DNA of 64,000 nt, taken from contig JAFLSW010000005.1 in assembly GCA_022510725.1 (NCBI GenBank), forward strand, positions 1 through 64,000, in the 5' to 3' direction. Numbering within the stretch: position 1 is the stretch's first letter; each line of letters begins with the position of its first letter. This DNA comes from Lachnospiraceae bacterium. GTDB lineage: Bacteria > Bacillota > Clostridia > Lachnospirales > Lachnospiraceae. The notes under the pieces were generated by a model. The model saw only the letters and a list, made by a program, of their open reading frames with translations, was not told where the DNA came from and ran no database searches. The position numbers and the translations under genes were made by a program. Shown here piece after piece: positions 8,412 to 16,871 of this stretch.

Positions 8412-9653
8412 ATGAAATTAGATCTGACAGATATGCTTTATGCATTGTCATTTGCGTTGGACAATGTAGAAGTAGAGATTTTGGGAGTGGACACGGGTCA
8501 TGGCAGGCATGTGGCATATCTTGCGCTTCTGATGGGAAGAGAAGCAGGATTCAGTGAGGAAGAGCTGCGGGATTTTGTAGGCTGCTGTCTGCTTCATGAT
8601 AATGCATTGACAGAGTTTATTCATGATGAACTTACAAACAGCGTTATGTCAGAGGGACTGACTGTGGATTTTTCCGATATTGCAAAGCAGGCAGGGGATA
8701 AGCTGTATCATGATCATAGCGTTGTGGGAGAACAGAATATCCGTTTGATGCCCTTCCGCACAAATGTCAAGAATGTTGTCCTGTATCACCATGAAAATGC
8801 GGACGGAAGCGGTCCGCTGGGAATGACGATTGCTGAGACAAACCTGAAATCCCAGATACTGCGCTTGGCGGATTATGTGGATGTGGCATGTCATCTGGCG
8901 AACATCACAAGGGATGGATTTGAAGCCCTTTGCGAGAAAGTAAGATCTGCAAAAGGCACCTTGTTTTCAGAGGAAGCTATCGAATTGTTTGTTAAAACGG
9001 TAGATTATGATAAGATCTTCCGTTTGCATAGTGAGGACATCCTTTCCTGTCTTCATGAGGAGCTGCCCAAGGTGCTCCTTGATTATTCCCATGAAGAAAT
9101 CCGCAATATTGCCACGCTGTTTGCTAAAATTGTAGATTACAAGTCTGAATTTACCCAAAATCATTCTACGGATGTTGCAAAGAAAGCAGAGTATATGGCT
9201 CGTTTTTATGGCTTTGATGATGAAAAAGCCATCCGTTTTTATTTTGCGGGCGCTCTGCATGACATCGGTAAGCTGGTAGTTTCCAACGACATTTTGGAAA
9301 AACCGGGAAGGCTTACGGACGATGAATATACAACAATGAAAAATCATGCTGCCGCAACTTATTATATACTGAATCAGATCAAGGAAATTCCCGATATCCG
9401 AGAGTGGGCAGCCAATCACCATGAAAAGCTGAACGGGACGGGGTATTCCAGAGGGCTGACAGAAAAAGAATTAAGCTTTGAGGATCGGCTTATGGCATGC
9501 ATAGACATCTATCAGGCACTGACGGAAAAAAGACCCTATAAAGACGGCATGAGCCATGAAAAGGCCATATCGATCCTGATGGATATGGCTAAGAAGGGCG
9601 AACTGGATGAAGGGATCGTACATGATATTGATCAGGCCATGATGGAAAAGTAA
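8412..9653 (+). CDS. Double HD-module protein with C-terminal HD-GYP-like domain (copy 1)
   Basis: This soluble protein of 413 residues has two HD-type modules. The N-terminal one (about 1-200) shows H30/H33, HD at 62-63, a later histidine in YHDHSV, and YHHENADGSGPLG, where the GYP block has drifted. The C-terminal one (about 235-410) shows NHSTDVA, HDIGK, NHAAATYYIL and HHEKLNGTGYS, so GYP reads GYS and the usual Asp reads Asn. Both modules keep plausible metal ligands. The likely role is cyclic-di-GMP or other cyclic dinucleotide hydrolysis. A GTG six codons upstream is possible, but the ATG at 8412 matches the start of the neighbouring paralog and follows GAGGGGAC. It starts 29 bases after the propeller receptor gene. 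Confidence 0.85.
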   Translation: MKLDLTDMLYALSFALDNVEVEILGVDTGHGRHVAYLALLMGREAGFSEEELRDFVGCCLLHDNALTEFIHDELTNSVMSEGLTVDFSDIAKQAGDKLYHDHSVVGEQNIRLMPFRTNVKNVVLYHHENADGSGPLGMTIAETNLKSQILRLADYVDVACHLANITRDGFEALCEKVRSAKGTLFSEEAIELFVKTVDYDKIFRLHSEDILSCLHEELPKVLLDYSHEEIRNIATLFAKIVDYKSEFTQNHSTDVAKKAEYMARFYGFDDEKAIRFYFAGALHDIGKLVVSNDILEKPGRLTDDEYTTMKNHAAATYYILNQIKEIPDIREWAANHHEKLNGTGYSRGLTEKELSFEDRLMACIDIYQALTEKRPYKDGMSHEKAISILMDMAKKGELDEGIVHDIDQAMMEK

Positions 9654-9699
9654 AATGGGGATGTTATCTGTAGGAATTACATTTGAGGGGTAGTTACAT

Positions 9700-10947
9700 A
9701 TGAAATTGGACTTGACGGATATGCTTTATGCCATGTCTTTTGCTTTGGATAGAGTGGAGATGGAAATATTGGGAACGGATACAGGTCATGGCAGACATGC
9801 GGCATATCTTTCGCTTTTAATGGGGAGAAAAGCGGGATTCAGCGATGAAGAATTACGGGATTTTGTAGGCTGCTGCTTACTTCACGATAACGCTTTGACA
9901 GAATATATTTATGAGGAGCTTGCCCCCAGCCCCAGGGCGGAGGACTTATCCATCAAGCTTTCCGATTTAAGCGAACCCCAAAAGACGGAGTTCTATCATG
10001 GTCATAGCGTGATCGGAGAGCATAATATCCGTTTGCTCCCATTTCGGACAGATGTGAAAAACATCATTCTGTATCACCATGAAAATGCGGACGGAAGCGG
10101 ACCTATCGGAATGACGGCTTCCGATATCGGTCTGAAACCCCAGATATTGCATTTGGCGGATCGAGTTGATGTGACAAGCCGTTTGAAGACCATGGATCTT
10201 GCGGAATTTGAAAAGGTCCGGCAATGGGTAAAAAGCGAAGAAGGGACTTCCTTTTCAAAGGAAGCCGTAGAATTATTTTTGAAAACGGTAGATTACGATA
10301 AGATCCTTTATCTGCAGGAGAAAGGTGTGCGTGCCTTTTTGCATGAGCAGCTTTCCGAAGAGATTTTGGACTATTCTGATGAAGAGATCCGTAATATTAC
10401 GGGAATGTTTGCAAAGATCGTGGATTATAAATCGGAATTTACAAGGACCCATTCCACAGATGTTGCGAGGAAGGCAGAATTTATGGCTCATTACTATGGG
10501 TTTGGAAGTGAGAAGGCCATTCGCTTTTATTTTGCGGGAGCCATGCATGATATCGGTAAGCTGATCGTTCCCAACGATATTTTGGAAAAGCCGGGTAAGC
10601 TTACCTTCAATGAGTTTGAAGAAATGAAAAACCACGCTGCCGCAACTTATTACATATTGAGTCAGATGAAGGAAATCTCCGATATTCGTGAATGGGCATC
10701 CAGGCATCATGAAAAACTGAACGGAACAGGATATCCCAGGGGCTTAGAAGCAAAGGATCTGACCTTTGAGGATCGGCTTATGGCATGCATAGACATCTAC
10801 CAGGCTTTAACAGAAAAAAGGCCCTACAAGGAAGGGTTGAGCCACGAGGAGTCCATCTCGATCATGATGGAGATGGTAAAAAAGGGTGAGATTGATGAGA
10901 ATCTTGTCCATGATATTGATGTGGTGATGAAAGAACATTTTCAATAA
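9700..10947 (+). CDS. Double HD-module protein with C-terminal HD-GYP domain (copy 2)
   Basis: The 415-residue product is a clear tandem duplicate of the preceding gene: the two N termini differ at only a few of the first 25 residues and the same motifs recur along the whole length. The N-terminal module has DTGHGRH, CLLHDNALTE, YHGHSVIGEHNIRL and YHHENADGSGPIG. The C-terminal module has THSTDVARKAE, HDIGK, NHAAATYYIL and HHEKLNGTGYPRG, so here the GYP tripeptide is kept. The upstream region (GGGG, then gttacat, then ATG) also mirrors copy 1, so the duplication included the ribosome site. The gene ends at a strong terminator. It probably shares a substrate with copy 1, with possible division of labour. 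Confidence 0.86.
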   Translation: MKLDLTDMLYAMSFALDRVEMEILGTDTGHGRHAAYLSLLMGRKAGFSDEELRDFVGCCLLHDNALTEYIYEELAPSPRAEDLSIKLSDLSEPQKTEFYHGHSVIGEHNIRLLPFRTDVKNIILYHHENADGSGPIGMTASDIGLKPQILHLADRVDVTSRLKTMDLAEFEKVRQWVKSEEGTSFSKEAVELFLKTVDYDKILYLQEKGVRAFLHEQLSEEILDYSDEEIRNITGMFAKIVDYKSEFTRTHSTDVARKAEFMAHYYGFGSEKAIRFYFAGAMHDIGKLIVPNDILEKPGKLTFNEFEEMKNHAAATYYILSQMKEISDIREWASRHHEKLNGTGYPRGLEAKDLTFEDRLMACIDIYQALTEKRPYKEGLSHEESISIMMEMVKKGEIDENLVHDIDVVMKEHFQ

Positions 10948-10955
10948 GAATCCAT

Positions 10956-10992
10956 AAAAGGAGCTGTGACATTTTGTGCCACAGCTCCTTTT
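10956..10992. terminator. Bidirectional rho-independent terminator between convergent genes
   Basis: A 13-bp perfect stem, aaaaggagctgtg paired with cacagctcctttt, has an 11-base loop and A/T tracts on both sides. It lies between the HD-GYP cluster and the convergent gene on the minus strand and should stop transcription both ways. Confidence 0.9.
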
Positions 10993-11000
10993 CCTTTGAG

Positions 11001-11840
11001 TTATGCTCTGGTATCAAAAAAAGATCCTGCTCTTTCTTCCAGCAGCCTTTCTTCCAGTTCGTCTTGTTCCGCCTTTTTTGCCGCTGCTTTTTCTGCGGCT
11101 TTTTTGACTGCTGCTTTCTCACTGGCCTTTTTCTCTGCGGCTTTTTTGGCTGCTGCTTTCTCGCCGGCTTTTTTCTTTGCTGCCTTTTCTGCCGCCTTTA
11201 CCGCAGCGGCCTTTCTGTCCAGGGCCGCTGATTTTGCCGGATCGATGTGATCATAAAGAAAGCTCATGCTGCGAACCTGTGCGTGGGAGTCGGAGGAAGA
11301 AAAGGGGTGATCCGAGGTACAACTGCCCCGATAAGGGATTCCGTCTGCACCGGCATATTTCCGGTTCCCTTCACACAGTGAAAAGATACTTCCCGTAAGG
11401 TGGGAGGTGACATTTCTGCCATCACTGTATTGCAAAGTATAGCCCTTTTTCCCTTGCAGTTCGCTATCCATCAAACCATAGACCTTTGCCCGGTACGCCG
11501 GATCGGATGCCATTTTCTGCAGCTGGGACTGGTCTATGTAAAGATAAAATTTCCCGGTAACGACTTTAGATGGTTCGGAATCCGTCAGGGTGTACTCCGG
11601 AAACCATTCTTTGATTTCCTTCTTCAAGTCCTCTACGCTCATGGTTCCGTCCCCTTCCTGCTGGGAGATCAGAGAACGATAATAAGAAACTGCCTGTTTT
11701 TTGTAGTTCTGAAAGCCCTGATTCATGTCCTCCAGATATTGGTATACTTTGCCCGGATTCCATGTGGGTTTTGCCGCTGCAGTCTGTTTTCCGCTTTGCA
11801 CTCCAGGGGAACCCGATATTCCTGATATTGTGATTGCCAT
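11001..11840 (-). CDS. Hypothetical protein with Ala/Lys-rich coiled tail, SigD-type promoter
   Basis: The 279-residue protein has no signal peptide or membrane helix. Residues 1-200 are a folded-looking region with VYQYLEDMNQGFQNYKKQAV and FYLYIDQSQLQKMASDPAYR. Residues about 205-262 are an Ala/Lys/Glu-rich run of KAAEKAA-like heptads, likely one long helix, followed by an acidic end. The N-terminal part resembles hypothetical Clostridia proteins (perhaps DUF6033); I am not sure of the family. A SigD-type promoter lies upstream, which points to motility or flagellar-regulon expression. ATG at 11840 follows GAAAGGAG. It could be a secreted flagellar-export substrate or a cytoplasmic filament-like protein, but neither is shown. 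Confidence 0.75.
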   Translation of the reverse strand: MAITISGISGSPGVQSGKQTAAAKPTWNPGKVYQYLEDMNQGFQNYKKQAVSYYRSLISQQEGDGTMSVEDLKKEIKEWFPEYTLTDSEPSKVVTGKFYLYIDQSQLQKMASDPAYRAKVYGLMDSELQGKKGYTLQYSDGRNVTSHLTGSIFSLCEGNRKYAGADGIPYRGSCTSDHPFSSSDSHAQVRSMSFLYDHIDPAKSAALDRKAAAVKAAEKAAKKKAGEKAAAKKAAEKKASEKAAVKKAAEKAAAKKAEQDELEERLLEERAGSFFDTRA

Positions 11841-11886
11841 AGTTTTTCTCCTTTCAAAATCATTGCTTTTGTCTGCTTTGATAGTT

Positions 11887-11914
11887 ATATCGGCAGAAAA
11901 AAGGAAAACATTTA
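11887..11914 (-). promoter_or_regulatory. SigD (sigma-28) type promoter
   Basis: Reading the minus strand, TAAA (11911-11914) is followed after 16 bases by GCCGATAT (11887-11894). This matches the Bacillus/Clostridium flagellar sigma-factor consensus (TAAA, about 15 bases, CCGATAT) exactly in both boxes. It sits 47 bases before the start codon of the Ala/Lys-rich protein gene. Confidence 0.75.
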
Positions 11915-12046
11915 CATATATAAATGATTAAAAGGAAGAATTATTTTTATATACTTTTTTATCAACATTTGATATAATTCTTAATGTGTAGTGTTGATTA
12001 TAGAAACAATGTGTATTGTTCCGCATATTAACAAGAGAAGAGGGAT

Positions 12047-13798
12047 ATGGCAATGAGAGAAACAATAAAGGATAAGAAGGAGAAAGTAATCAAAAATATA
12101 TCACTGATGAGGCAGTTATTGCTCATGACGATTGTGCCGGTGATTTCCTTAGTGGTCATCTTGACAGTGTATTCCGCAGTCAGCATCATAGAAGGTATGC
12201 AGCAGGAGTCTTTAACAGGATTAAAAGATGTGGCTGTCAGCGTCAGCGCTGCATTGGATGCCATAGACAGCGGCGATTATGTATTAAACGAAGACGGGGA
12301 GCTTATGAAGGGTGACCTGAATCTGAGTCAGAGTGAGGAATTGATCGATTCTTTTGTAGAAGGTACAGAGGCAGGGGTAACGATCTTTTATGGAGATACC
12401 CGTATGCAGACTTCCCTGATCGATAGCCAGACCGGAAAGAGGCTCATAGGAACCCAGGCTTCCGAACAAGTTGTAGAAACGGTCATCAAGCAGGGGCAGG
12501 AGTATGAAGCAACAGATTTGACTATTAACGGAGAATCCTATTATGCTCATTATCTGCCTGCCAAAAACGGAGACGGCAAAGTGGTCGGCATGGTGTTCGT
12601 GGGAGCGCCCAGCGAGGCTATCAATGAGTTTATCATAGAAAAAGTAGAGGCAGTCATCCTGCTCAGCCTGCTCATCACGGTCATAGTAGTGGTGATCGCA
12701 GTGCTCTTATCGCGGAAGATCATTGTTGCCATTAATCATACCAAGGATATCTTGTTCCAGGTATCCCAGGGAAATCTCCGTGTCAGCGTAAGTGAACAGG
12801 CACTGCGCAGGAGGGATGAGATCGGTGTCATGTCCCGGTCCTTAAATGATACCATTGAAAAGTTGAGGGAGATCATATCCCATATTTCCACCTCCTCTCA
12901 GGAATTGATGAAAAATGGTAACAAATTGGAGGAGATGGCTGCTCAGACCAGCAAGAATACGGATGAAGTCAGCCGCGCCGTAGAGGGCATCTCCAAAGGT
13001 GCTGTGACACAGGCTCATGAGATCGAAGACGCAACGGCCCACATTGCGACAATGGGCCAGCAGATAGAGCAGATCGTAGAGAATATCAATGCTTTGTATA
13101 AAACTGCCGGCAGTATGCAGAAGGCAGGCAAGGATGCGGAAGAAAATATGGACGATCTGCAGAATACCAATGAGCGGACCACAGGGGCTATTACAAGAGT
13201 GTCCCAAAATGTGGAAAAGACGGACAAATCCGTCAAGGTCATTGCGGAATCCCTTTCCCTGATTACGGATATTGCAGAAGAGACCAATCTGCTTTCCTTA
13301 AATGCTTCCATTGAAGCGGCAAGAGCAGGAGAGGCCGGCAGAGGCTTTGCGGTTGTGGCGAGCCAGATTCAGAAACTGGCGGAAGAGTCCAATGCCACTG
13401 CAGCGCGCATAGCGGAGATCATAGAGACTCTTTCAAAGGATTCGGCAAATACCCTTTCTGTGATGAATGAATTGAAGAGCAATATGGATGTTCAGCAGGA
13501 AAGACTTGCTGATACGGCAAGTAAGTTTGATGAAGTAAGCACCGGTATCCTTTCCTCCAATGAAAGCACCGGACAGATCCAAAGCCAGGCATCAGACTGT
13601 GATAATGCCAGAGGCTCTGTTGTGGATATCATCCAAAATCTTTCCGCTCTTTCCGAAGAAAATGCGGCTGCTACCGAAGAGACTACCGCATCCATGGGCG
13701 AGTTAAATGATACCATAGGTCTTTTGGCAGAAGCATCCAAGGAATTACAACGCTTGGCAATAGCCTTGGAAACCGATATGCAGTTCTTTGAACTTTAA
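12047..13798 (+). CDS. Methyl-accepting chemotaxis protein with extracellular Cache domain
   Basis: The 583-residue transmembrane chemoreceptor has a first membrane helix at about 24-50, an outside Cache-type ligand domain at about 55-195 (with [13 protein letters not shown] and [27 protein letters not shown]), a second helix at about 203-225, a HAMP linker (about 225-285), and a long coiled signalling domain. The hairpin tip carries the conserved [16 protein letters not shown] segment that contacts CheA and CheW. The C terminus has no CheR-docking pentapeptide. An in-frame ATG six bases on could also be used. TATAAT at 11973-11978 is a possible promoter -10; I see no SigD box before this gene. 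The ligand is unknown; single Cache domains often bind small acids or amines. Confidence 0.94.
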   Translation: MAMRETIKDKKEKVIKNISLMRQLLLMTIVPVISLVVILTVYSAVSIIEGMQQESLTGLKDVAVSVSAALDAIDSGDYVLNEDGELMKGDLNLSQSEELIDSFVEGTEAGVTIFYGDTRMQTSLIDSQTGKRLIGTQASEQVVETVIKQGQEYEATDLTINGESYYAHYLPAKNGDGKVVGMVFVGAPSEAINEFIIEKVEAVILLSLLITVIVVVIAVLLSRKIIVAINHTKDILFQVSQGNLRVSVSEQALRRRDEIGVMSRSLNDTIEKLREIISHISTSSQELMKNGNKLEEMAAQTSKNTDEVSRAVEGISKGAVTQAHEIEDATAHIATMGQQIEQIVENINALYKTAGSMQKAGKDAEENMDDLQNTNERTTGAITRVSQNVEKTDKSVKVIAESLSLITDIAEETNLLSLNASIEAARAGEAGRGFAVVASQIQKLAEESNATAARIAEIIETLSKDSANTLSVMNELKSNMDVQQERLADTASKFDEVSTGILSSNESTGQIQSQASDCDNARGSVVDIIQNLSALSEENAAATEETTASMGELNDTIGLLAEASKELQRLAIALETDMQFFEL

Positions 13799-13815
13799 AA
13801 ATTTTAAAATATTTC

Positions 13816-13859
13816 AAAAAAGTATTGACCTTCCAGTTACTGGAGGGTCAATACTTTTT
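13816..13859 (+). promoter_or_regulatory. MerR-type promoter/operator that also forms a terminator hairpin
   Basis: TTGACC (13825-13830) is followed by the dyad CCTTCCAGT/ACTGGAGGG and, after a 19-base spacer, by AATACT as the -10. A stretched 19-20-base spacer with the dyad between the two boxes is the hallmark of promoters twisted open by MerR proteins. The MerR gene begins about 50 bases downstream, so autoregulation is likely. The same bases form a long A/T-flanked hairpin (agtattgacc paired with ggtcaatact, then T5) that would end transcription from the chemoreceptor gene. Confidence 0.7.
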
Positions 13860-13910
13860 GTATAACAGGAATTCCCAAGCAGAGAAATCAGATTTTCAAA
13901 AGGAGGCACT

Positions 13911-14555
13911 ATGAAGATCAACGAAGTGGAACGGGCGGTTGGCATACCTAAGAAAAACATCCGCTACTATGAAGAAGAAGGGCTGCTGACCCCACTGCGA
14001 AAAGAAAACGGGTATCGGGAATATGGAGAAGCGGAGCTTGAGGACTTAAAGAAGATCAAGCTTCTCAGAAAACTGTCCCTGCCCATAGAGGAGATCCGTA
14101 AGATCCAGGAAAAAAAGCTTTCCTTGGAGGACGCATTAAAAAGGCATCTGATCACTTTAGAACGGGAAGAGAAAAACTTAAGAGAGATCAGCGATATGTG
14201 CCGCGCCCTTTCCATGGAAGAAATTTATTATGAGACCCTGGATGCCTCTCTGTATTTGGAAAAAATCCGGGATATGGAAGAGAAAGGAGTGAGGTTTATG
14301 AATGTAGGAGATTTGGATAAAAAGAAAAAAAGGAGCTCTATCATAGCGGCTCTGATATTTGTGGGATGGATGATATTGTTGGAAGGCTTTATGATCTACC
14401 CGGCAGTAACAGGGGCGGTGGATCTTCCGTCTATGGTATTTTTGCTTCTGGCTTTTTCCCTGCCGCTTATTGGAATTGGATGCATTGTGGCTGTATTAAG
14501 AGAGCGTATCAAAGAAATTGAAGGAGGAGAAGAAAATGAAGCTAGTAAGTATTGA
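13911..14555 (+). CDS. MerR family transcriptional regulator with C-terminal membrane segments
   Basis: The protein has 214 residues. Residues 1-70 form the MerR winged helix: MKINEVERAVGIPKKNIRYYEEEGLL is the helix-turn-helix and NGYREYGEAELEDL the wing. A helical dimerisation stretch covers about 75-130. Two hydrophobic helices follow (about 144-163 and 171-193) in place of the usual short effector pocket, so this regulator may sit at the membrane and sense a membrane or envelope signal. It follows a MerR-type operator and overlaps the YbjQ-family gene by 20 bases, so the two are surely co-transcribed. There is no cysteine pattern typical of metal-sensing MerR proteins. The effector is unknown. 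Confidence 0.9.
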   Translation: MKINEVERAVGIPKKNIRYYEEEGLLTPLRKENGYREYGEAELEDLKKIKLLRKLSLPIEEIRKIQEKKLSLEDALKRHLITLEREEKNLREISDMCRALSMEEIYYETLDASLYLEKIRDMEEKGVRFMNVGDLDKKKKRSSIIAALIFVGWMILLEGFMIYPAVTGAVDLPSMVFLLLAFSLPLIGIGCIVAVLRERIKEIEGGEENEASKY

Positions 14556-14850
14556 TCACATTCCCGGCAAAGAGCTGGAGGTATTGGAGATCGTAAAAGG
14601 AAATGTTGTTATGACCAAAAATGTAGGAAGGGATATCATGGCAGGCTTTAAGACCCTTGTGGGTGGTGAAATCGCAGGATATACGGCGATGTTAAATCAG
14701 GCTCGTCAGATGGCGGTTAAGCGTATGGTGGATGAAGCTCAGGCCCTTTCTGCAGATGCCATTGTCAATGTACGCTATGCTTCTGCTGCCGTTATGCAGG
14801 GAGCAGCAGAGGTGATCGCTTACGGAACTGCTGTCAAATACAAATCCTGA
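14536..14850 (+). CDS. YbjQ/UPF0145 family protein
   Basis: This is a small 104-residue protein of the YbjQ family (putative heavy-metal-binding domain, Pfam YbjQ_1). Typical features are EVLEIVKGNVVMTKNVGRDI near the N terminus, then GGEIAGYTAMLNQARQMAVKRM, and ADAIVNVRYASAAV at the C-terminal half. Members form pentamers; their cellular job is not established. The ATG at 14536 sits behind GAAGGAGGAG and overlaps the end of the MerR gene, so translation is probably coupled and the MerR protein likely controls this gene. An upstream in-frame ATG at 14518 lacks a good ribosome site. Confidence 0.88.
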   Translation: MKLVSIDHIPGKELEVLEIVKGNVVMTKNVGRDIMAGFKTLVGGEIAGYTAMLNQARQMAVKRMVDEAQALSADAIVNVRYASAAVMQGAAEVIAYGTAVKYKS

Positions 14851-14932
14851 TGAAAGGATGCCCCTTCCCTTTTGGCTTTTTTCCATGTAAAATAAATAGG
14901 ATGACATTCCAAAGTAACAAAAGGACAGGGAT

Positions 14933-16249
14933 ATGACAGAAGTTTTTCATGAGGACTTAGAAGGGTCAAAAGAAAAAGCAGTGCTGGCAGGATTGTGTCT
15001 TCCGACGGATGAAGACTTTGATCACTCCATGGAAGAACTGGAGGAGTTGGCAAAGGCTTGTGATATGGAAGTGACAGGCATCGCAGTTCAAAGGATGCCG
15101 GCAGTGAATAAGGCCCTTTATGTTGGAAAAGGTAAAGTAGAACAAATACGGCAGCTGGCAGAAGAGTCAGGTGCCGTACTTGTGATTTTTGATAAGACAT
15201 TAACGCCCATGCAGCTTCGCAACCTGCAAAAGGAACTGGGACTGGCTGTTATGGACAGGACAACCCTGATCCTGGAAATCTTTTCTAAGAGAGCGGGAAC
15301 AAGAGAAGCAAAGCTTCAGGTGGAGACCGCTTCCCTAAAGTATATGCTGCCGAGGCTGGTAGGGCTTCATGAGGCCTTGAGCAGACAGGGCGGTGCCAGC
15401 GGTTCCATGAGTAACAGAGGCGCGGGGGAAAAGAAACTGGAATTGGACAGGCGGCATATTGAAGCAAGACTGCTTTCCTTGGAAAAAGAGCTGGCAAAGA
15501 TGGAGAAGGACCGGGAGAGCATGCGCAAGAGGCGGCAGAAAAGTGTATTGCCCTTGGTCAGTCTGGTGGGATATACCAATGCGGGAAAATCCACTTTGAT
15601 GAACCGGCTTCTTGAGAGGTACAATAAAGGTGATGAGAAAAATACCATAGCAAAACAGGTATTGGAAAAGGATATGCTGTTTGCCACTCTGGAAACCTCT
15701 GTGCGGCGTATGGAAGGAGAAGGCGGCAGACAGTTTTTGCTATCGGATACGGTAGGCTTTATCAATGATCTGCCCCATGCCCTGATCAAGGCATTTCGCT
15801 CCACCTTGGAGGAAGTCCGATATGCAGATCTCCTGTTACATGTGGTGGACCGTTCCGATCCCTATTACAGAGAGCATATGCAGGTGACAAGGCAGACCAT
15901 AGAAGAATTGGGAGCAGGTAAGATTCCGGAAATATGTGTTTTTAACAAAATGGATCTGCTTTCCGAATCCCCGGATGGAGAGGATTATCCCAAAATAGTG
16001 GGGAATCAGATCTATATGGCGGCAGGATGCGGTATCGGATTAGAAGAACTGGCAGCCCTGATCGAAGCTGCCCTTTTTGGCAACAGGAAGGAATATGCAT
16101 TATTTTTCCCATATGCAGCAGGAGGCGCTTTTTCCAAACTGCAGGAGGAAACAGAAATCCTCAGTACCTCTTATGAAGAAGAGGGTATCAGAGTAAAAGC
16201 GGCTTTGGATAACAGAATGGCGGGGAAATACAGGGAATATATTATATGA
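14933..16249 (+). CDS. hflX: GTPase HflX, ribosome-associated
   Basis: The 438-residue protein matches HflX in length and order: an N-terminal nucleotide-binding-like domain with ALYVGKGKVEQI and FDKTLTPMQLRNL, the glycine-rich linker RQGGASGSMSNRGAGEKK followed by a coiled segment, then the G domain. G1 is VGYTNAGKST, G3 is SDTVGFINDLPH, G4 is FNKMDLL. HflX splits or rescues stalled 70S ribosomes under heat and antibiotic stress. ATG at 14933 follows AAAGGACAGGG. It stands alone, with a hairpin after it, and has no hfq neighbour, as is usual in Firmicutes. Confidence 0.95.
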   Translation: MTEVFHEDLEGSKEKAVLAGLCLPTDEDFDHSMEELEELAKACDMEVTGIAVQRMPAVNKALYVGKGKVEQIRQLAEESGAVLVIFDKTLTPMQLRNLQKELGLAVMDRTTLILEIFSKRAGTREAKLQVETASLKYMLPRLVGLHEALSRQGGASGSMSNRGAGEKKLELDRRHIEARLLSLEKELAKMEKDRESMRKRRQKSVLPLVSLVGYTNAGKSTLMNRLLERYNKGDEKNTIAKQVLEKDMLFATLETSVRRMEGEGGRQFLLSDTVGFINDLPHALIKAFRSTLEEVRYADLLLHVVDRSDPYYREHMQVTRQTIEELGAGKIPEICVFNKMDLLSESPDGEDYPKIVGNQIYMAAGCGIGLEELAALIEAALFGNRKEYALFFPYAAGGAFSKLQEETEILSTSYEEEGIRVKAALDNRMAGKYREYII

Positions 16250-16263
16250 TCATAACCCTGCGT

Positions 16264-16306
16264 ACTATTTAAGCTTGAGCCGATAAGGCTCTGCGCTTCA
16301 AATAGT
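16264..16306 (+). terminator. Probable terminator hairpin after hflX
   Basis: ACTATTTAAGC pairs with GCTTCAAATAGT, with an inner GAGCC/GGCTC stem around GATAA. The structure is followed by a T-rich stretch (tgtttactttttt) starting about five bases later. The gap before the T-run makes it less than ideal, so it is called as probable. Confidence 0.6.
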
Positions 16307-16444
16307 CCGCTGTTTACTTTTTTGCTCACATCTGCTATATTAATCCCATGTGAAAATTCTTTTGACTGTCATTCTGACAGACAATTTTTCCGGGCATTTC
16401 GCCATATTTCACAGATTTTGTAACTGAAAACTAACAGCAAGACA

Positions 16445-16488
16445 ATAACTTTTAAGTTATTGACGAAGCAATAACTTTTAAGTATAAT
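16445..16488 (+). promoter_or_regulatory. Promoter and operators of the toxin-antitoxin operon
   Basis: TTGACG (16460-16465) and TATAAT (16483-16488) are exactly 17 bases apart, a strong SigA promoter. A perfect palindrome with 7-bp arms, ataactt/aagttat (16445-16460), overlaps the -35 edge. A near-copy, ataacttttaagtata (16471-16486), lies 26 bases on and overlaps the -10. Paired operator sites around the promoter are what an autoregulating antitoxin of the XRE type would need. Confidence 0.8.
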
Positions 16489-16508
16489 AAATAAAAGGGA
16501 GCAGATAC

Positions 16509-16871
16509 TTGTATAAAATATATTTTTACAAAGATAAAAACGGTAGAGAATCGGTATATGAATATATACAGGGGTTAAATGAGAAAAAGGATAAGGATAG
16601 CCGGATTAAGGCAAATAAAATACATGACTATATAGAAATTCTTAGTCGCTTTGGAACCAGAGCAGGCGAACCATATATAAAGCATCTTGACAGTGAAATA
16701 TGGGAGCTTAGACCGTTAAGTGATCGCATACTGTTTGTGGCATGGTATAATGGCAGTTTTGTATTACTGCATCATTTTACAAAGAAGACAAGAAAAACAC
16801 CTTTAAGAGAAATTGAGAAAGCAAAGCGTGAACTAGCAGATCTGAGAGAAAGGAGTCCAAATTATGAATGA
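16509..16871 (+). CDS. Type II toxin, RelE/HigB superfamily (phage Gp49-like)
   Basis: The 120-residue protein has the Gp49/HigB layout: FYKDKNGRESVYEYIQGL at the N terminus, a central KIHDYIEILSRFGTRAGEPYIKHLDSEIWELRP, then RILFVAWYNGSFVLLHHFTKKTRKTP. The basic C-terminal HHFTKKTRKTP stretch is typical of ribosome-dependent mRNA interferases of this group. The start is TTG at 16509, eight bases after AAAAGGGA; no ATG exists nearby. Its end overlaps the antitoxin start by 8 bases. Toxin-first order is typical of HigBA-type systems. Toxicity is inferred from family. Confidence 0.88.
   Translation: MYKIYFYKDKNGRESVYEYIQGLNEKKDKDSRIKANKIHDYIEILSRFGTRAGEPYIKHLDSEIWELRPLSDRILFVAWYNGSFVLLHHFTKKTRKTPLREIEKAKRELADLRERSPNYE

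Noticed and set aside
11980-12046. SigD promoter for the Cache chemoreceptor
   Set aside because: ttccgcatat is only a loose match and no TAAA box stands 15 bases upstream.
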